This document shows positions 52,602-61,897 of a DNA stretch of 64,000 nucleotides, in pieces. The position numbers and the translations under genes are program-made. The DNA is from Verrucomicrobiia bacterium. GTDB lineage: Bacteria > Verrucomicrobiota > Verrucomicrobiia > Verrucomicrobiales > DEV007. The stretch's first letter is position 1. Every line of letters begins with the position of its first letter. A model generated the notes under the pieces. It had not been told where the DNA came from. It ran no database searches and worked only from the letters and a program-made list of their open reading frames with translations. The stretch covers positions 33,324-97,323 of the forward strand of contig JAUIAH010000031.1 of assembly GCA_030425385.1 (NCBI GenBank). Reading direction: 5' to 3'.

Positions 52602-53495
52602 ATGGCCGTCCACGAGGAACGTTTCGAACGTGGCAAATCCTGGCGATCGGTCTTCTTCCCGGCGTCAGATGTGCAAGAGTTGGAATGGCTTCCCGAATTC
52701 CGGGAGGACCCCGGGTTCAGCGTGGCCAATGCTTTCATCACCGCCTGGTTCGCGCACCTCATGTACGTCGAAGATGTGGTGCAGCGTCGTGAGCTTCTCA
52801 TGAACGTCGGCTGGATCGAGGCGGCGTCCTTTGAGACGCAACAGATCCGCTGGTCACAACTCCATCCGACGGGGTATCCGGATCAGCAAGTGGTTGTGTT
52901 TCGAGGCACGTCAGATCCCAAGCACTGGCTCTTCAATATCAACACGATCCTCACGCGCTGGCCTCATGGGGGGAAAGTGCATGGCGGCTTCGTGAGAGCG
53001 TTCTCACGCGTGGTGGCTCCGTTAGAACTCGCAATCCATGAGAAACCGGCTCGCCGTATTCTTTTCGCGGGCCACAGTCTCGGCGGGGCTCTCGCTCTCC
53101 TAGCGGGATCACAATTTCCCGCCCATGGGCTCTACACGTTCGGCTGTCCTCGAGCTGGGAACCCTAGCTTTGCCCGCACGGTGATGGCGAGGACGGAGAT
53201 CTATCGTGTGGTCTATGATCAAGACATCGTCACCACCATTCCTTACCGGATCGATTTCTTAAACGAACTCTCCTACAAGCATGCCGGGCGCACGGTCCAC
53301 TTACGACCTCATGAAGAGCTCCTCGTCGACGACGAGCGGTTCCTCCCACATTCAAAGAAGTCCTGGCAAGATGCCCTCTACGCAACGTTCGAAGGCGACC
53401 ACGTCGGTGAACCTCTTCCAGCCATGCAGGATCATGCGCCCAGTGGCTATGTCAGGGAATTGCGTCGTATCGTCGAAAGGGGTGGCCTCACCTAG
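52602..53495 (+). CDS. Class 3 lipase family protein
   Basis: 297 residues with no signal peptide. The class 3 lipase pattern is complete: HGGFVRA (128-134), the nucleophile elbow GHSLGGA with Ser159, the GCPRAGNP segment (181-188), Asp208 in QDIVTTIPY and His227 in YKHAGR. Family members hydrolyse acylglycerols. Absence of a signal peptide suggests an intracellular enzyme or one released in another way. It is divergent from PSD1 with 97 bases between starts, and convergent with the epimerase gene. No ribosome-binding site was seen before the ATG. Confidence 0.85.
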   Translation: MAVHEERFERGKSWRSVFFPASDVQELEWLPEFREDPGFSVANAFITAWFAHLMYVEDVVQRRELLMNVGWIEAASFETQQIRWSQLHPTGYPDQQVVVFRGTSDPKHWLFNINTILTRWPHGGKVHGGFVRAFSRVVAPLELAIHEKPARRILFAGHSLGGALALLAGSQFPAHGLYTFGCPRAGNPSFARTVMARTEIYRVVYDQDIVTTIPYRIDFLNELSYKHAGRTVHLRPHEELLVDDERFLPHSKKSWQDALYATFEGDHVGEPLPAMQDHAPSGYVRELRRIVERGGLT

Positions 53496-53553
53496 CAGAG
53501 TTCGCAGAACTCCACAGGCAGATCGCGATTGTCGATGGCCACCAGAGCAGGGC

Positions 53554-54807
53554 CTATCCCAGAAAGAGCGGCTTCATATGGCGCTCGAAGAGATTGGCGG
53601 TCACGTTCTGAGACACCGCCGCTTCGTGGTCACGCAAGGCTTGCAAGTAACGCTCTCCTAACGATGCTGCCACTTTGAATCCCACATGGAGAAGTTGTCG
53701 TAGGTGAGGGTTGTACTCGGGATGCGTGGGATCATGGCGCAGCGCGTTGACGAATTGTGAGCCTTTCCACGAACCGATGTCTTCGGGAGAGGGGAGCTGT
53801 GTAGGATCGATGTCAATCACTGTGGCGTAGGGTTCACACAGAGCCTCCCGCTTTTCGAAAGCCTGACCATAGATCTCTCTCACAAGGGCGAATCCTTCCT
53901 CGCCGCTTTCTGCGAGACCGATCAGTTCCTCCAGCCAGGTGGTGCCTGCCGTCTTCAAGTGGAGCCCAGCACCAAAGGCGTTTAGGCAGCGTTGGATGAT
54001 GGGATAAAGGGAAAACTTATCACTGCCGGAATGCACGCTCAACTTGAGTGACTTGGGAAGTCCATAGGTGTCGACCGCATGGGCTATCACGGCGAGGTCC
54101 TGAGAAAACTCCTTCTCGAACTGGGCGAGGTCGCCCACGTAGTCGACGCCCTTGTTGAACCGCCCGGTGAACTTGGGGGCAATCGTCTGCACAGGAATGC
54201 CTTCGTCCGCAAGGGCGGCGAGGATGACAAGCAACTCGGGCGGCGTTTGCGGTTGATCCGTCTCGTCCATGGAGACCTCGGTCGCGAAGCCGCTGTCGCC
54301 TAACTGATCGACCAAGTGGCGATAGATGCGCCTCGCTTCCTGAACTGCCAGGAGATACTGACTGGTCACGTCACGCAGCCAGATGCCATCCGTCGCGAAG
54401 GGCGTGTCGATCCCGGGAATGGTCACCTCGCCGACTAGCTCTGGATGTCGATCAACAAAGGCTTGAATGGCATCGTCGGGAGCTGGCTGACCGATGGCAT
54501 CGGCCACATCGATCGTGTAGAAATCGCTCGCTTTCAGAAACCGGTCGACCGTTCCCATCTGAATATGGTCGGCATCGACATGGAAGGCTCCCTTCCACTG
54601 AAGAGCCTCAACGGCCGCTTCGGCAGCCGCACGGACACTGTCGGGCTCGGAACCGATGATCAGGTGCTCCCGATTAGATTTGTTCCAAACCGGTGTCACG
54701 TCGACGCCGGCCTCCTTGAGCTGAATGAAGGCCTGAAGTTGTGCCTTGGCCTGATGGGCGAAGCGGTCGCCAACGCCGAACGTGAAGGTGTCGAGGGTCA
54801 ATGCCAT
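53554..54807 (-). CDS. uxaE: Probable tagaturonate epimerase (UxaE-like)
   Basis: 417 residues, cytoplasmic. The sequence has the features of the UxaE family: HVDADHIQMG (76-85), IAPKFTGRFNKGVDYVGD (about 222-239), KLSVHSGSDKFS (about 275) and a HPEYNPHLRQLLHVGFKVA segment. UxaE converts D-tagaturonate to D-fructuronate in some bacteria, replacing UxaB-type reduction in galacturonate use. Histidines and acidic residues in these segments would hold the catalytic metal. The name rests on recalled family motifs. Other uronate genes are not in the window. A strong terminator (54865-54898) separates it from the PEP-CTERM gene upstream. Confidence 0.7.
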   Translation of the reverse strand: MALTLDTFTFGVGDRFAHQAKAQLQAFIQLKEAGVDVTPVWNKSNREHLIIGSEPDSVRAAAEAAVEALQWKGAFHVDADHIQMGTVDRFLKASDFYTIDVADAIGQPAPDDAIQAFVDRHPELVGEVTIPGIDTPFATDGIWLRDVTSQYLLAVQEARRIYRHLVDQLGDSGFATEVSMDETDQPQTPPELLVILAALADEGIPVQTIAPKFTGRFNKGVDYVGDLAQFEKEFSQDLAVIAHAVDTYGLPKSLKLSVHSGSDKFSLYPIIQRCLNAFGAGLHLKTAGTTWLEELIGLAESGEEGFALVREIYGQAFEKREALCEPYATVIDIDPTQLPSPEDIGSWKGSQFVNALRHDPTHPEYNPHLRQLLHVGFKVAASLGERYLQALRDHEAAVSQNVTANLFERHMKPLFLG

Positions 54808-54864
54808 GCTGCCATCTTGGATGTTTCTAGCAGGGGCTCAACCCGTTTCCCATCCCGTAAACGA

Positions 54865-54898
54865 AGAAAGGGTGACTGCTCTGGCAGTCACCCTTTCT
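54865..54898 (-). terminator. Strong intrinsic terminator after the PEP-CTERM gene
   Basis: A perfect 15-bp inverted repeat: 54865-54879 and 54884-54898 with a four-base loop. On the minus-strand transcript the stem ends in CCCTTTCT followed by TCGTTT. It lies 23 bases past the stop of the PEP-CTERM gene and 57 bases before the uxaE start. Confidence 0.9.
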
Positions 54899-54921
54899 GT
54901 AAAGACAAATGGCTGAACGAC

Positions 54922-55740
54922 TTAGGACCGGCGCCTGCGCAGCCCAAGAAACGCAGTGCCACCGAGAAGCAGGAGAGCCGTGGAAGGCTCTGGGATCTGA
55001 GTCACGGAAACATTATCGATCAGGCCAAAGGCGCCCTCGGTCGGAGTTGCCACCGATGAGAACAAGTCTGCGTAAACGAGGGAAAACCCGCCGCTGACAT
55101 CGACGCCGCTGAGGCTGCCAAACTCCGTGCCATCAATGGCGAAGACGGCAGTTTGCGCATCCGTGTCTGCGGTGATGTCCATGGTGTGCCACGCAAAAGC
55201 CAAGGTGCCCGGGGCATTGCCGCCCGCACCAGGAAACGTGTTGGTGGGCAAGTCATCAGTGTTGTTCAGGGAAATGTCCGTGTTCTCAGCACCGTCTGCG
55301 TAGAAACGGTAATCTCTCGACGAGTCTCCATCCGAGTTTCCGAGAAGAACAGCTCCATCAAGATAGTCGCCACCGACCGAGAACCCCACACCACCGCCAA
55401 TAAACTCAGTGGAACCATTGATCACATTGCTGACGTAGAAATCGAAGCTGAGGCGGTAATTTCCGGTGAACGAGTCACTGGTAGCGTAGACCGCGACGCC
55501 GTTGGCGGCACCGTCGGCGATGTTGGAGCGCATCTTGAGCCCGAGAGTATCACTGCCATTGGGAGCCGCAGGGATCCCATCTGCAGAGTAGTCGTATCCG
55601 TATTCGACACTGTGATCCGGGCTGCTAGCGATGCTGGCAAACCCAGTCTCCATATCGAGACCCGAACTGAAGAGGGTCATGCCGAAGCTTGAACCGATTC
55701 CGAGGGCGAAGAGCGAGGCAGTAAGTGAGCGACACTTCAT
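54922..55740 (-). CDS. PEP-CTERM sorting-domain protein
   Basis: About 272 residues from ATG 55740 (MKCRSLTASLFALGIGSSFG), which begins at the signal peptide; an ATG at 55827 would add 29 polar residues before it. The body is beta-rich and Asp/Gly-rich, like a lectin or jelly-roll domain (SFDFYVSNVINGS, VGFSVGGDYLDG). The C-terminus is a textbook PEP-CTERM tail: PEPS, a hydrophobic stretch, then RRRRS. Such proteins are sorted by an exosortase, often with exopolysaccharide. No exosortase gene is in the window. A strong terminator follows. Confidence 0.9.
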   Translation of the reverse strand: MKCRSLTASLFALGIGSSFGMTLFSSGLDMETGFASIASSPDHSVEYGYDYSADGIPAAPNGSDTLGLKMRSNIADGAANGVAVYATSDSFTGNYRLSFDFYVSNVINGSTEFIGGGVGFSVGGDYLDGAVLLGNSDGDSSRDYRFYADGAENTDISLNNTDDLPTNTFPGAGGNAPGTLAFAWHTMDITADTDAQTAVFAIDGTEFGSLSGVDVSGGFSLVYADLFSSVATPTEGAFGLIDNVSVTQIPEPSTALLLLGGTAFLGLRRRRS

Positions 55741-55836
55741 GAGGGAACGTAACCACAAATTCTGAATCTGAAAGGCAATTTGTTGATAAATACCAGGTTC
55801 GCGATGGGTGGGTGCCATAATTTCCATGAGCGCCTC

Positions 55837-57315
55837 TTAGGGGAGCTCCCGAATGCGCAGATGGCGGAATTCGACCGGGGCTCCTTCGGATTCCAGACAC
55901 AGATAGCCTTCCGCCGGATCACACCCCGTCCCGCCAGAGACCTCTTCGCCGTTCACCCACAAGCGCACCTCGCCATTGATGGCTCGAATGTAGTAATGGT
56001 TCCATTCGCCAACACCTTTGCTCACGTTCTTGGAAGGAAAGCTGCGCTTGCCGTTGGGGGCCACCGGAGGGAAGGGGGTCATCGTGGCTGGACCCGTAGG
56101 AAACACATCGCCGTGCGTGGTGAACCAGTCCGCCTTCTTCTGATGGTTGCGCTCATACTGTTCGGTGTAGCCATGGTCTAACACCTGCACCTCAATCCCG
56201 TGAGGGAGGCGGCCCTTGCCTTCTTCCAACTGCCTGATCGACGCGGGGGACGCCCAGAGGAAGATGCCCGAATTGCCACCAGATTGCAGATGCCGCCACT
56301 CGGCTACGATCTCGCAGTTCCGAATGGGTTGCTTACTGCGGATCACCCCCACGGGGTTCCCCGTGCATGCCGCGAAGCCGTCGCGCCACGTCCACGTATC
56401 CGCGGCGCAGTTCACATTGACGAAATCCGCCTCGCCAAGGGCGCGCCACCCGGGGCCCTCTCCACGAATCGTCGCGGCCGGAAGCTTCGGCTGCGACGAT
56501 TGGTGCTGATGATAGAGGCTTGCGATCTCTTCGTTTGTTAGAGCCCGATCATAACAAGAAAGCTCGTCAAAGAGGCCAATGTAGTTGAGGCCAATGTAAA
56601 GTCGACTTTCCTCATCCTCCTTCCATGTGAATTGCTGTTGCCATCCAGTGATGGATCCTTGCAAATGCCCATTCAGGTAGAATGAAGCGACGGCGTTCTT
56701 ATCCTCGTTGTTGAATCGCTCCCACGTGAACGCCACATGCGTCCATCGATCATTGCTAAACGGAGGATTCGCGACTGAGAAGAGCGGTCGCTGAGCCTCT
56801 GGTACCTCTTTCTTCTCGGGATTCCAAACAGTTAGGTCCGGAAAGGCTCCGAGTCGGAAATCGCGTGGATCGCCTTCCTTATCAAAGTCGATGAAGAACG
56901 CTCCATCATTCCATGCGCGCGTCGTCAGGAGAATGGGATCGCAGTAGCCGGGCTCCAGATCCGTCTCAGGATCAAGTTTGAGCCAGCACGAAACCGTCCC
57001 CGCCCATTCACTCTTGGCATAGGGCACGTTCGAAGCCGCTTGGTAGAAAAGCCAGGGCGCATTGCGCTTGGTGAACTGCAATGCCCCTCCGGTGAGGCCC
57101 CCGCTATCCTTCCACACAGTGGCGCCATCCGTGTGGAGCCCCGCCTTCGCCTCCTTCTCTACGCGCGTGTGGAGTCTCGCATCGCCCTTGGCGAATTGGG
57201 CATCAGGTCCCTGATCAAAGGTGGCGTGAAATGTCCGCGAAGCATCGAGATCAGCGCCAATAGCCGACATATACGTGCACGCCAAGAGCGCCAGAGAGAA
57301 ACGGTTTGGATTCAT
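55837..57315 (-). CDS. Exported LamG-DUF1080 protein
   Basis: 492 residues. A signal peptide ends near residue 20. A LamG-type concanavalin-like domain (about 28-275) has GGALQF, GTVSCWLKLDPE and WTHVAFTWE strands and ends with IGLFDELSCYDRALTNEEI. A DUF1080 domain (about 290-492) has EIVAEWRHLQSGGNSGIFLWA and GEWNHYYIRAINGEVRLWVNGEEV. Some DUF1080 enzymes hydrolyse 3-keto-disaccharides; others bind sugars. It lies 54 bases after a CotH/lamin-tail gene and 96 bases before the PEP-CTERM gene, so the three may be one transcription unit that ends at the strong terminator. Confidence 0.88.
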   Translation of the reverse strand: MNPNRFSLALLACTYMSAIGADLDASRTFHATFDQGPDAQFAKGDARLHTRVEKEAKAGLHTDGATVWKDSGGLTGGALQFTKRNAPWLFYQAASNVPYAKSEWAGTVSCWLKLDPETDLEPGYCDPILLTTRAWNDGAFFIDFDKEGDPRDFRLGAFPDLTVWNPEKKEVPEAQRPLFSVANPPFSNDRWTHVAFTWERFNNEDKNAVASFYLNGHLQGSITGWQQQFTWKEDEESRLYIGLNYIGLFDELSCYDRALTNEEIASLYHQHQSSQPKLPAATIRGEGPGWRALGEADFVNVNCAADTWTWRDGFAACTGNPVGVIRSKQPIRNCEIVAEWRHLQSGGNSGIFLWASPASIRQLEEGKGRLPHGIEVQVLDHGYTEQYERNHQKKADWFTTHGDVFPTGPATMTPFPPVAPNGKRSFPSKNVSKGVGEWNHYYIRAINGEVRLWVNGEEVSGGTGCDPAEGYLCLESEGAPVEFRHLRIRELP

Positions 57316-57369
57316 GGATGCAAACCGTATCGAGACGGCCGACGCACGGGAAGGACAAACATGTGGTCC

Positions 57370-60300
57370 TCATTCTTTCAAAGCTGCGCGAAGACGATAC
57401 CAACCCTTCTCGATCTTGGGAAGGGTGTAGCTGGCTGTTTGGCGTGCGTTCACAGAATCGGAAAGCGTGGGTTCCAATGCCAGTGGGGTCCAGGCGTCGA
57501 GATCCGATGAGTGCTCGATCGTGACGAGGACATCGGTTGCTGTGTTGAGGCGTGGGTGCCGAATGACGAAGGCGTCTTGGGTGCGTTCCATTTCCCAGAT
57601 CAAGCCAGCATCGGTCAGGTCAGGATCGGATCCGGCAAGATACTCAATGAGGTTGACGTGACCGTCTCCATCGGGATCGGCGAGAGGATTGCCAGAGACC
57701 TGAGTTTCGCCAAAGTGTTGGGCGAGCCAGGCGGCGTAACCTGTCACGCTCTGGGCAGAACCGGGCGTGCCGCCTGCGTCGACGCTCACGCGCCAATTGT
57801 GAGCATCGCTTGGGCCGTCCAATCGCAGCCTTTCCAAGCTCCCACCTTCGCCATCCGCTGCGGCAGGCCACGAGTCGCTGTCCTCGTAGGCCACACGATC
57901 AAGCACCCGACCATCGCGATCCACAAGCGTGAGCAATTCGCCGCCATTGCTCAGGCGAGAGGTTTCTCCGTAGGTTCCAATCACTTGCGCCGTGAGGGCT
58001 TCGCCGTAGCGACTGAGAAAGGCGTCGCGATCATTCACCACCAACACACTTTCCCCAGCAGGTAGCAGCCGATCAGGAAAGGTGAACGTGATGCCTTCTG
58101 AGAAGCGCATGCCGGTCAACAAAGCAGGTGTGCTTCCGTGGTTGGTGATTTCGATAAACTCATAGGCGGTGCCATCCAGGGATTCCGAATCGAGCGGATG
58201 ATAGTGGATCTCGGAAATGGCAAGATTGTCAGGACTAGGTAATGCCCCAGGATAGAACGAGCCTTCTGTGAGGGCAGACCATTCTCCGTTCGCTGCGAGC
58301 ACGCGCGCTTTCAGGGTGGTGGCTTCGGTAAAACGCAAGGGTTGATTGTAGGCCTGCGCGGCGCTAGCGGGCACGGATGGACCATCCGTCTCGATGGCGA
58401 TCAACTCAGGCACCATGAGAATATCGCTGCTCGCGAGGGCACCATTGAGAGCTTGAATCGCGAGGATATTGCGACCCGGTTGCAGCAAGTCGATGGCGTC
58501 TGAGACGTCGAAATCGCGAAAGTGAATGGCGTCGTCATCGAATCGTCGCGTGGTCGCGGTGGATTGCCAGGAGAGCATGTCGGGAGCGTTGTGGGAAACG
58601 AGTGGTTCGCCGTTGAGGAAGGCGGCAAAGCCATCGTCATAGCGGACCTTGAGCACGAGTTTCTCGATGACCTCGGGAGTGTTGGCCTCAAAGGGAATCC
58701 TCACATAGATCGTGGTATTCCGTTGGATGGCATCACTGACATCTGTCTCAAAATAATTGGCATAGAGGACCTCGCCCGTTTCATAGCCGATCCCAGCGCT
58801 GCCGGGAGTCCAGGAGCCAAGCGAAGTGGGGTCGGTGAGAGCGTTCCAATCCACACTCAGGGCTTCGCCGCCGTTGGCAGTGGTGGGAATGATATAGTGA
58901 CCTGGGGTGGTCGCGGTGATGAGTGCCTGACGCCTGAACTCCACTGTGGTCGCGGGATCTGAACCGTCGGTGGTGAAGTAGATGGTGCCGCCTGCGGCAG
59001 CGTTTAAGCGGATCGCTGACAGTTGGTCAAGCGAGCCTCCCCGTGGTTCCATGAGCACGCCGTCCACATCGGGGAAAAGACCGCGAGCTCGTAGCTGATT
59101 GAGAAAGAGAGTATTGCGCTGAGTAAGAAAGCGTTCACGCAACCAGGCGATTTCTGGTAGCCAATGCGTGTCTTTGGTGAAGATCGGGCCGATGCGATGA
59201 AAGTCTCCCCAGCGCGCGGCTTCGATATCCATGAGTGGGGAAAGATCAGCCACCATGGCATCGAGTCGCGCTTGCGCCACCGGAGTGTCTAACGGGCCTC
59301 CTTGAAAGAAGAGGCGTTGAGCACGATCGCCAAAGCGGCGACGATAGTTGGGAAGGTAGCGCAGGGCATCGTGCACGGCACCAGGCGTCCCCGGATCATT
59401 CACCTGGGTGAGATCGAAATCGAGCACTTGTTGATCGATGAGTCCTGCTCCGAATACACTGTCTAACAAATGCGCGCCCATGCTCATCTCAGCATCCCAG
59501 GTGAAGAAATGCAAAGGCTCTGGCATCTCGCCGCCGCGCTGTGCCGCATACCAATTCTTATTGCGGAAGAACGTGGCTTCGTCGCTCTGCCAGTATACCG
59601 GTCCTAACCAATCGAAATCGCCTGACCACATCCGGACCAAGAGCGCATCAATGAGCCGATCGATGTCCACTTGCGTCTGCAACTGAGCGTAGGCCTCGGG
59701 CGTTGCGATGCCTGCGGAGACGCGATCGTGCACGTCTTGCCAAAGGGTGCCGTCGCCATCAATTGTTTCCCATTCGGTGTCCAAAGTGTCCGCGTGATGC
59801 ACGACCTCCCAATCCTTCTCCGGGCCCCCCACATGATCGCTGAAGAAGGTCGCGTTGGGGCGTTCGTGCAAATCATAGACTCCCCAATAAAACCCATTCA
59901 AGAGCACCTGCACATAGCGGCCGCGGGGGCTGACAAGTCCCATCTCCGTCTCGGTCTTGCGGAGAAATGGATCACGAAGATAGGAGGCATGATAGGGCAA
60001 ATCGAACGATGTCGCGCCGAAGTCAGGGGAAGGGGACCAACTATCGTGGCCACCCGCTCGGAGGATCAATTGGTCGAAACTCGCCACCGGTGAGTCGTCA
60101 AAGAGTGGATAAGTCAACCGCGCTTCCCCGTATTCGCGTCGAAAGAAGAGGCGATACGGCTTCTTCGGATGCGTCCTGGCATTACCACCATGAATTCCCA
60201 GGCCGGCATCAATGTGGAGTTCTTCCGTGAGATCGCCTCCGAAGAGCTCCATCGACACCGGAACCTCACGCGACTGATCCGGAATGGTGTCCAACCCGCC

Positions 60301-61731
60301 ATCGCCAAACATCGACTCATAATCCACGGCGATGGAGAGGATGGGCAAATGCGACTGGACAGCATCTCGCAAGCTCTCCGAGTCCGGCCCCAGGGCCGAT
60401 TGATTGAGTAACGATTGTCCTAACAATTCGTCCAGCACGACATAGGTGTGCGAGGTCACTGGAGACGGTAGGAGACCCGGACGATAGGCGCGCGCTCGGA
60501 CCACCACGGTTTCTGAGACAGTGACAGGGTCCTCGTAGGTGAGGCTAGCAAGTGTAGGCGTGTCTCCGCTAAAGGTGAAGTGAATGGTCGCTCCCGCTGT
60601 CTCCGTGGTCATCGTCAGTGAGCCAGGCGCGTTCAAGAAGCGATCCAGTGCGCCAAAGACCACAGGAGCCACGCGTCCAGCATAACTTTCGCCATTGGGT
60701 TCTCCCGGCGTGGGTTCTGGCAGAATCCCATAGCTGGGCACTTCCACCGGGTAGCGCAATTCCAACCGCGGGTGAATGAGAAAGTCGCCACTGGTGGCCG
60801 ATTCATCCAAGCCCTGAATGGCTAACAGATTCTCACCTTCCTGCAATAGTGTTCGATGAGCGCTCAAATCAATGCGTCTCTCTTTGATGGCATCGCTCGG
60901 CGTGTGATCGGCTGTAGCTGCGGAAGTCGTCCGCAGGGTCGCCGGCGCGTTGAAGGAGGCCACCTGCGTCCCGTTGAGAAAGGCCACAAAGCCATCATCC
61001 ACACGGAGATGAAGCACGATCTCTAACAGTGACTGGATATCGTCCACCACGAAGGGAAACCGAATCTGTGCGGAGGTGGCGAAGCCCGCCATATCGAAGC
61101 CCACATCCGTGTGAATCCATTGGTGGTAGTCCAATCCAAAGTCGTAGCCAATCCCAGAATAGCCACGGTTCCACAGACGATCATCGAAGTCCAAGACCGT
61201 CCATTCCAAGTTCTGCCGATCTCCAAACGGCACCAACCAGGTGCATGTGGCATCGGTATCAATCACAACCGTCGACGTGATCGCACTGCCCAAGCCGTAG
61301 GACTCATCTTCCCCTTGTGGGGGAAAGGATTCCCACACGCTCAGGACCTCACCGCTCGGATCCCGCAAGGCCAGGTATTCGCCATCCGCATCCAATGCAA
61401 AGTTTGTGTGCAAGGGCGTCTCAGGATTCCGGCGATCCTTTCCAGACGCAAATACCACCAAGCGCCCATTCGGTTCCAACACCAAGGATGGAAATGTCCA
61501 CTTCTCCGGCACCGCCGGATCATCGCTCAGCGTGTAGCCTAACAAATCGATTGTGGTCTCTCCACGATGGTGGAGTTCAATCCAATCGCTCGAATCCGCG
61601 TCCTCATCCAGGAGCGTGTCCCGATTGTTCGCCATGAACTCAGCAATGTAGAGAGACGAATTCTGGGCCGAACCTGCAACGAGTAGCGCGGCCAGACAGA
61701 GCCATATCGGGAAGCAAAGGGGGACGCTCAT
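57370..61731 (-). CDS. Exported lamin-tail / CotH-kinase protein
   Basis: 1,453 residues with a signal peptide. A lamin-tail domain (about 27-145, YIAEFMANNRDTLLDEDADSSDWIELHH) comes first, then a galactose-binding-like segment and a chitobiase-C-like module (about 375-440). The CotH-like domain (about 490-850) holds LRAGGHDSW, YVQVLLNGFYWGVYDLHERP and FFTWDAEMSMG, the last matching the kinase metal site. Further beta-sandwich modules, a second lamin-tail domain (about 1160-1310) and a calcium-binding DPDGDGHVNLIEYLAGSDP motif close the protein. CotH enzymes phosphorylate proteins in spores; in this phylum such multi-domain forms are of unknown substrate. Order and lengths are approximate. 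Confidence 0.88.
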   Translation of the reverse strand: MSVPLCFPIWLCLAALLVAGSAQNSSLYIAEFMANNRDTLLDEDADSSDWIELHHRGETTIDLLGYTLSDDPAVPEKWTFPSLVLEPNGRLVVFASGKDRRNPETPLHTNFALDADGEYLALRDPSGEVLSVWESFPPQGEDESYGLGSAITSTVVIDTDATCTWLVPFGDRQNLEWTVLDFDDRLWNRGYSGIGYDFGLDYHQWIHTDVGFDMAGFATSAQIRFPFVVDDIQSLLEIVLHLRVDDGFVAFLNGTQVASFNAPATLRTTSAATADHTPSDAIKERRIDLSAHRTLLQEGENLLAIQGLDESATSGDFLIHPRLELRYPVEVPSYGILPEPTPGEPNGESYAGRVAPVVFGALDRFLNAPGSLTMTTETAGATIHFTFSGDTPTLASLTYEDPVTVSETVVVRARAYRPGLLPSPVTSHTYVVLDELLGQSLLNQSALGPDSESLRDAVQSHLPILSIAVDYESMFGDGGLDTIPDQSREVPVSMELFGGDLTEELHIDAGLGIHGGNARTHPKKPYRLFFRREYGEARLTYPLFDDSPVASFDQLILRAGGHDSWSPSPDFGATSFDLPYHASYLRDPFLRKTETEMGLVSPRGRYVQVLLNGFYWGVYDLHERPNATFFSDHVGGPEKDWEVVHHADTLDTEWETIDGDGTLWQDVHDRVSAGIATPEAYAQLQTQVDIDRLIDALLVRMWSGDFDWLGPVYWQSDEATFFRNKNWYAAQRGGEMPEPLHFFTWDAEMSMGAHLLDSVFGAGLIDQQVLDFDLTQVNDPGTPGAVHDALRYLPNYRRRFGDRAQRLFFQGGPLDTPVAQARLDAMVADLSPLMDIEAARWGDFHRIGPIFTKDTHWLPEIAWLRERFLTQRNTLFLNQLRARGLFPDVDGVLMEPRGGSLDQLSAIRLNAAAGGTIYFTTDGSDPATTVEFRRQALITATTPGHYIIPTTANGGEALSVDWNALTDPTSLGSWTPGSAGIGYETGEVLYANYFETDVSDAIQRNTTIYVRIPFEANTPEVIEKLVLKVRYDDGFAAFLNGEPLVSHNAPDMLSWQSTATTRRFDDDAIHFRDFDVSDAIDLLQPGRNILAIQALNGALASSDILMVPELIAIETDGPSVPASAAQAYNQPLRFTEATTLKARVLAANGEWSALTEGSFYPGALPSPDNLAISEIHYHPLDSESLDGTAYEFIEITNHGSTPALLTGMRFSEGITFTFPDRLLPAGESVLVVNDRDAFLSRYGEALTAQVIGTYGETSRLSNGGELLTLVDRDGRVLDRVAYEDSDSWPAAADGEGGSLERLRLDGPSDAHNWRVSVDAGGTPGSAQSVTGYAAWLAQHFGETQVSGNPLADPDGDGHVNLIEYLAGSDPDLTDAGLIWEMERTQDAFVIRHPRLNTATDVLVTIEHSSDLDAWTPLALEPTLSDSVNARQTASYTLPKIEKGWYRLRAALKE

Positions 61732-61897
61732 GGCGACACCTTAGCAACCTCAGCCCACTTGACCAGCGCGAGTCAGAGAGAGAGGAAGAGGGCATTCATC
61801 CATCGCCTACGTTCGCAGCACGATCCGTTCCATCCTTCCAGAGCGATATCTGTTAGGTATTTGATTCGCGCGTTGGAAAAGTCGCGATTCGTTGACG

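Noticed and set aside
53499..53513. Hairpin GAGTTC-GCA-GAACTC after the lipase gene as a terminator
   Set aside because: Only six base pairs with no T-run; too weak to call.
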